Of a stretch of DNA of 64,000 bases, positions 62,140 through 64,000 are shown in pieces (the first letter of the stretch is position 1; each line of letters opens with the position of its first letter). The notes beneath the pieces are model-generated. The model worked only from the letters and a program-made list of their open reading frames with translations. It was not told the DNA's origin and ran no database searches. The translations under genes and the position numbers were made by a program. The DNA lies in NCBI GenBank assembly GCA_030650995.1, contig JAUSCY010000025.1:1-64000 (forward strand). The letters are read 5' to 3'. The stretch comes from Sheuella sp. (GTDB lineage Bacteria > Pseudomonadota > Gammaproteobacteria > Burkholderiales > Burkholderiaceae_B).

Positions 62140-63579
62140 ATGGAATGGTTTGATGCACTCACTTTAGCGCGGATGCAGTTTGCTTTTACCGTCAGTTTTC
62201 ACATCATCTTCCCCTCCTTTTCCATCGGACTCGCCAGCTATCTGGCAGTGCTGAACGGACTACACCTTTTCACAGGTAAAACCGTCTACCTGACTCTTTT
62301 CAATTACTGGAAAAAAATCTTTGCCCTCGCTTTTGGTATGGGTGTGGTCTCCGGTATTGTCATGAGCTATGAGTTCGGTACTAACTGGAGTGTCTTTGCT
62401 GACAAGGTTGGGCCAGTCATTGGCCCACTGATGGGCTACGAGGTCATGTCGGCCTTTTTTCTTGAAGCTGGCTTTCTCGGCGTGATGTTGTTCGGTCGCG
62501 AAAGAGTTGGACCACGCTTACATTTTTTTGCGACACTGATGGTCGCAGCTGGAACGGCGATGTCGGCCTTCTGGATTCTGTCTGTCAATAGCTGGATGCA
62601 AACTCCCGCAGGTTTTGGCTATAACGACGTTGGTCAATTCATTGTGAAAGACTGGCTCGAAGTTATTTTCAACCCCTCACTACCTTATCGTCTGGTACAT
62701 ATGGTGCTGGCGGCCTACCTGACCACGGCGCTTGTAGTGGGCAGCGTCGGCGCTTACCACTTGTTAAAAGGAAAGAATTCCGAATCTTCCGCAACGGCCC
62801 CTTCGCTATCAATTGAGGCTGTGCGTAAGATGTTCTCCATGGCGATGTGGATGATAGCGATCGTCGCTCCGCTACAAATGCTGGCGGGTGATCAGCACGG
62901 GCTCAACACCTTTAAATATCAGCCCCGTAAAATCGCTGCGATAGAAGGCCATTACGAAACTGTCTCACGCGCGCCCCTCATACTCTTCGGCATCCCTGAC
63001 GCCAAAGAGCAAAAAATGAATTATGTTGTTGAAATTCCTGTTCTGGGCAGCCTGATCCTGACACATACTGTGGACGGGACGATTCAGGGTATGAAAGAGT
63101 GGCCGCCTGAAGACCAGCCACCTATGGGCATTGTTTTCTTTGCGTTTAGAGGCATGGTTGGCTTAGGCATGCTAATGCTGGGCTTAGGCTTATGGAGCTT
63201 ATGGCTGCGTTACAAAGGCAGGCTGTATCAGACACCACTCATGCATCGTGCAGCGGTCTGTATGGGCCCTAGTGGTTTTATAGCAGTGCTGTGCGGATGG
63301 GTTGTGACCGAAGTCGGACGTCAGCCCTACACAGTTTACAACCTGCTCAAGACTGTAGACTCAGTCTCACCAATTGATGCCGCAGCTGTGGGTGCGACGC
63401 TGATTGCTTTCATCGTGGTGTATTTCACGCTCTTTGGTGCAGGGGTCTTTTATATTCTGCGACTCATGTCACATCCGCCTTCGACTGATCAGCCCAGCAT
63501 GACAAAGGATGCTCCCATGCGCGCAGCTGGATTCGTACCGCCCGCGCTGCTTGACACACAAGAGAGGAAACAGCCATGA
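62140..63579 (+). CDS. cydA: Cytochrome bd quinol oxidase subunit I, CIO type
   Basis: Large subunit of a cytochrome bd oxidase that reduces oxygen with quinol electrons in the inner membrane (479 residues, shorter than E. coli CydA at 522). The N-terminal LARMQFAFTVSFHIIFPSFSIG has a heme-ligand histidine near 21; GWVVTEVGRQPYTVYNLL near 390 is the conserved late block. The quinol-binding loop is short, which is the cyanide-insensitive (CioA) form. It overlaps cydB by four bases (ATGA). Confidence 0.95.
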   Translation: MEWFDALTLARMQFAFTVSFHIIFPSFSIGLASYLAVLNGLHLFTGKTVYLTLFNYWKKIFALAFGMGVVSGIVMSYEFGTNWSVFADKVGPVIGPLMGYEVMSAFFLEAGFLGVMLFGRERVGPRLHFFATLMVAAGTAMSAFWILSVNSWMQTPAGFGYNDVGQFIVKDWLEVIFNPSLPYRLVHMVLAAYLTTALVVGSVGAYHLLKGKNSESSATAPSLSIEAVRKMFSMAMWMIAIVAPLQMLAGDQHGLNTFKYQPRKIAAIEGHYETVSRAPLILFGIPDAKEQKMNYVVEIPVLGSLILTHTVDGTIQGMKEWPPEDQPPMGIVFFAFRGMVGLGMLMLGLGLWSLWLRYKGRLYQTPLMHRAAVCMGPSGFIAVLCGWVVTEVGRQPYTVYNLLKTVDSVSPIDAAAVGATLIAFIVVYFTLFGAGVFYILRLMSHPPSTDQPSMTKDAPMRAAGFVPPALLDTQERKQP

Positions 63580-64000
63580 CCATCGACTATGCACTGATTT
63601 GGGCGGGCTTAATTGCTTTTGCTGTCATCGCTTACGTGTGCCTGGATGGATTTGATCTGGGTGTGGGCATTCTTTTTCCTTTCGCTAAAAATGAGGTCCA
63701 GCGCGATGAGATGATGAACTCTGTCGCACCGGTTTGGGATGGTAATGAAACGTGGCTGGTTCTGGGTGGAGGGGGATTATTTGCAGTATTCCCTCTTGCG
63801 TACTCCATCATCATGCCAGCCTTGTATGCTCCATTTTTCATCATGCTGCTCGCTCTGGTTTTTCGAGGTGTGGCATTTGAATTTCGCTGGAAAAGTATCA
63901 ATAGACAATACTTATGGGACTGGGCGTTTGCTGGCGGCTCAATAGTCGCGACCTTTGCACAAGGCATGGCACTGGGCGGTTTAGTGCAAGGTATTCCAGT
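63576..64000 (+). CDS. cydB: Cytochrome bd quinol oxidase subunit II, partial
   Basis: Start of the second bd oxidase subunit; 141 codons are present before the right edge. The translation begins MTIDYALIWAGLIAF, with LDGFDLGVGILFPF and the block WDGNETWLVLGGGGLFAVFP that identify CydB/CioB. GAGAGGAAA precedes the ATG, which overlaps the cydA stop. Confidence 0.95.
   Translation, partial: MTIDYALIWAGLIAFAVIAYVCLDGFDLGVGILFPFAKNEVQRDEMMNSVAPVWDGNETWLVLGGGGLFAVFPLAYSIIMPALYAPFFIMLLALVFRGVAFEFRWKSINRQYLWDWAFAGGSIVATFAQGMALGGLVQGIP

Noticed and set aside
1-64000. Mobile elements, prophage, CRISPR or a genomic island
   Set aside because: No transposase, integrase, phage structural gene, terminal repeats, spaced repeat array or tRNA target was seen, and base composition is even apart from the cys leader.

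Overview
The window looks like a chromosomal piece of a betaproteobacterium of the Burkholderiales, most likely Alcaligenaceae-like. The basis is inference from content: nine intact Bug-type periplasmic receptors in 64 kb, a cysteine-rich APS-type CysH next to CysD/CysN, many CaiB/BaiF CoA-transferases, TRAP transporters of both the DctQM and TAXI kinds, and a cyanide-insensitive type cytochrome bd. By eye the base composition is near 50% G+C throughout. I see no transposase, integrase, phage gene, CRISPR array, tRNA or rRNA, and almost no transcription regulator (one 87-residue ribbon-helix-helix-like protein is the only DNA-binding candidate).

Layout. 1-985: the end of a TRAP transporter (DctQ and partial DctM, minus strand). 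1257-5284: a plus-strand set of Bug receptor, EthD-like protein, PRISE-like enone reductase/SDR and a ketosteroid-dehydrogenase-like flavoprotein. 6438-16935: a tight plus-strand catabolic operon of CoA-transferase, BadI/MenB-like crotonase, acyl-CoA ligase, enoyl-CoA hydratase, SDR, acyl-CoA dehydrogenase, a 3-hydroxyacyl-CoA dehydrogenase split into two overlapping genes, a second CoA-transferase and an orphan branched-chain-type binding protein. Its enzyme set matches CoA-dependent breakdown of an alicyclic (ring) carboxylic acid, and it is my main candidate for an undescribed pathway. 17028-22957: two Bug receptors, an SDR without its catalytic residues, a PcaC-like protein, a COG2509 flavoprotein and the repair nuclease Cho. 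23015-29618: N-acyl-amino-acid/peptide use (D-aminoacylase, two M20 hydrolases, one Bug and one Bug remnant). 29715-33674: sulfate assimilation, with a natural CysH-CysD fusion, CysN and a 5'-truncated sulfate-binding-protein pseudogene, preceded by a helically phased repeat array. 34670-42324: thioesterase, cupin-like protein, quinone oxidoreductase, crotonase, CoA-transferase, FAH-family hydrolase, NMT1-like receptor and a formamidase-like hydrolase. 42330-46095: nickel/cobalt permease, DUF2946-like protein and TonB receptor. 47031-50068: TAXI-TRAP transporter with an internal terminator. 50236-53083: class I fumarase plus an aspartase/CMLE-family lyase. 53271-61358: four Bug receptors, a GrdB-like protein with Cys in place of selenocysteine, a DMT exporter and an Atm1-like ABC exporter. 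61462-64000: RraA-family protein and cydA with the start of cydB.

Taken together the genes describe an organic-acid specialist: many high-affinity receptors feed CoA-dependent pathways, mostly without dedicated membrane permeases or regulators nearby. Function calls rest on motifs I can read and on remembered family sequences; no search or alignment was run.
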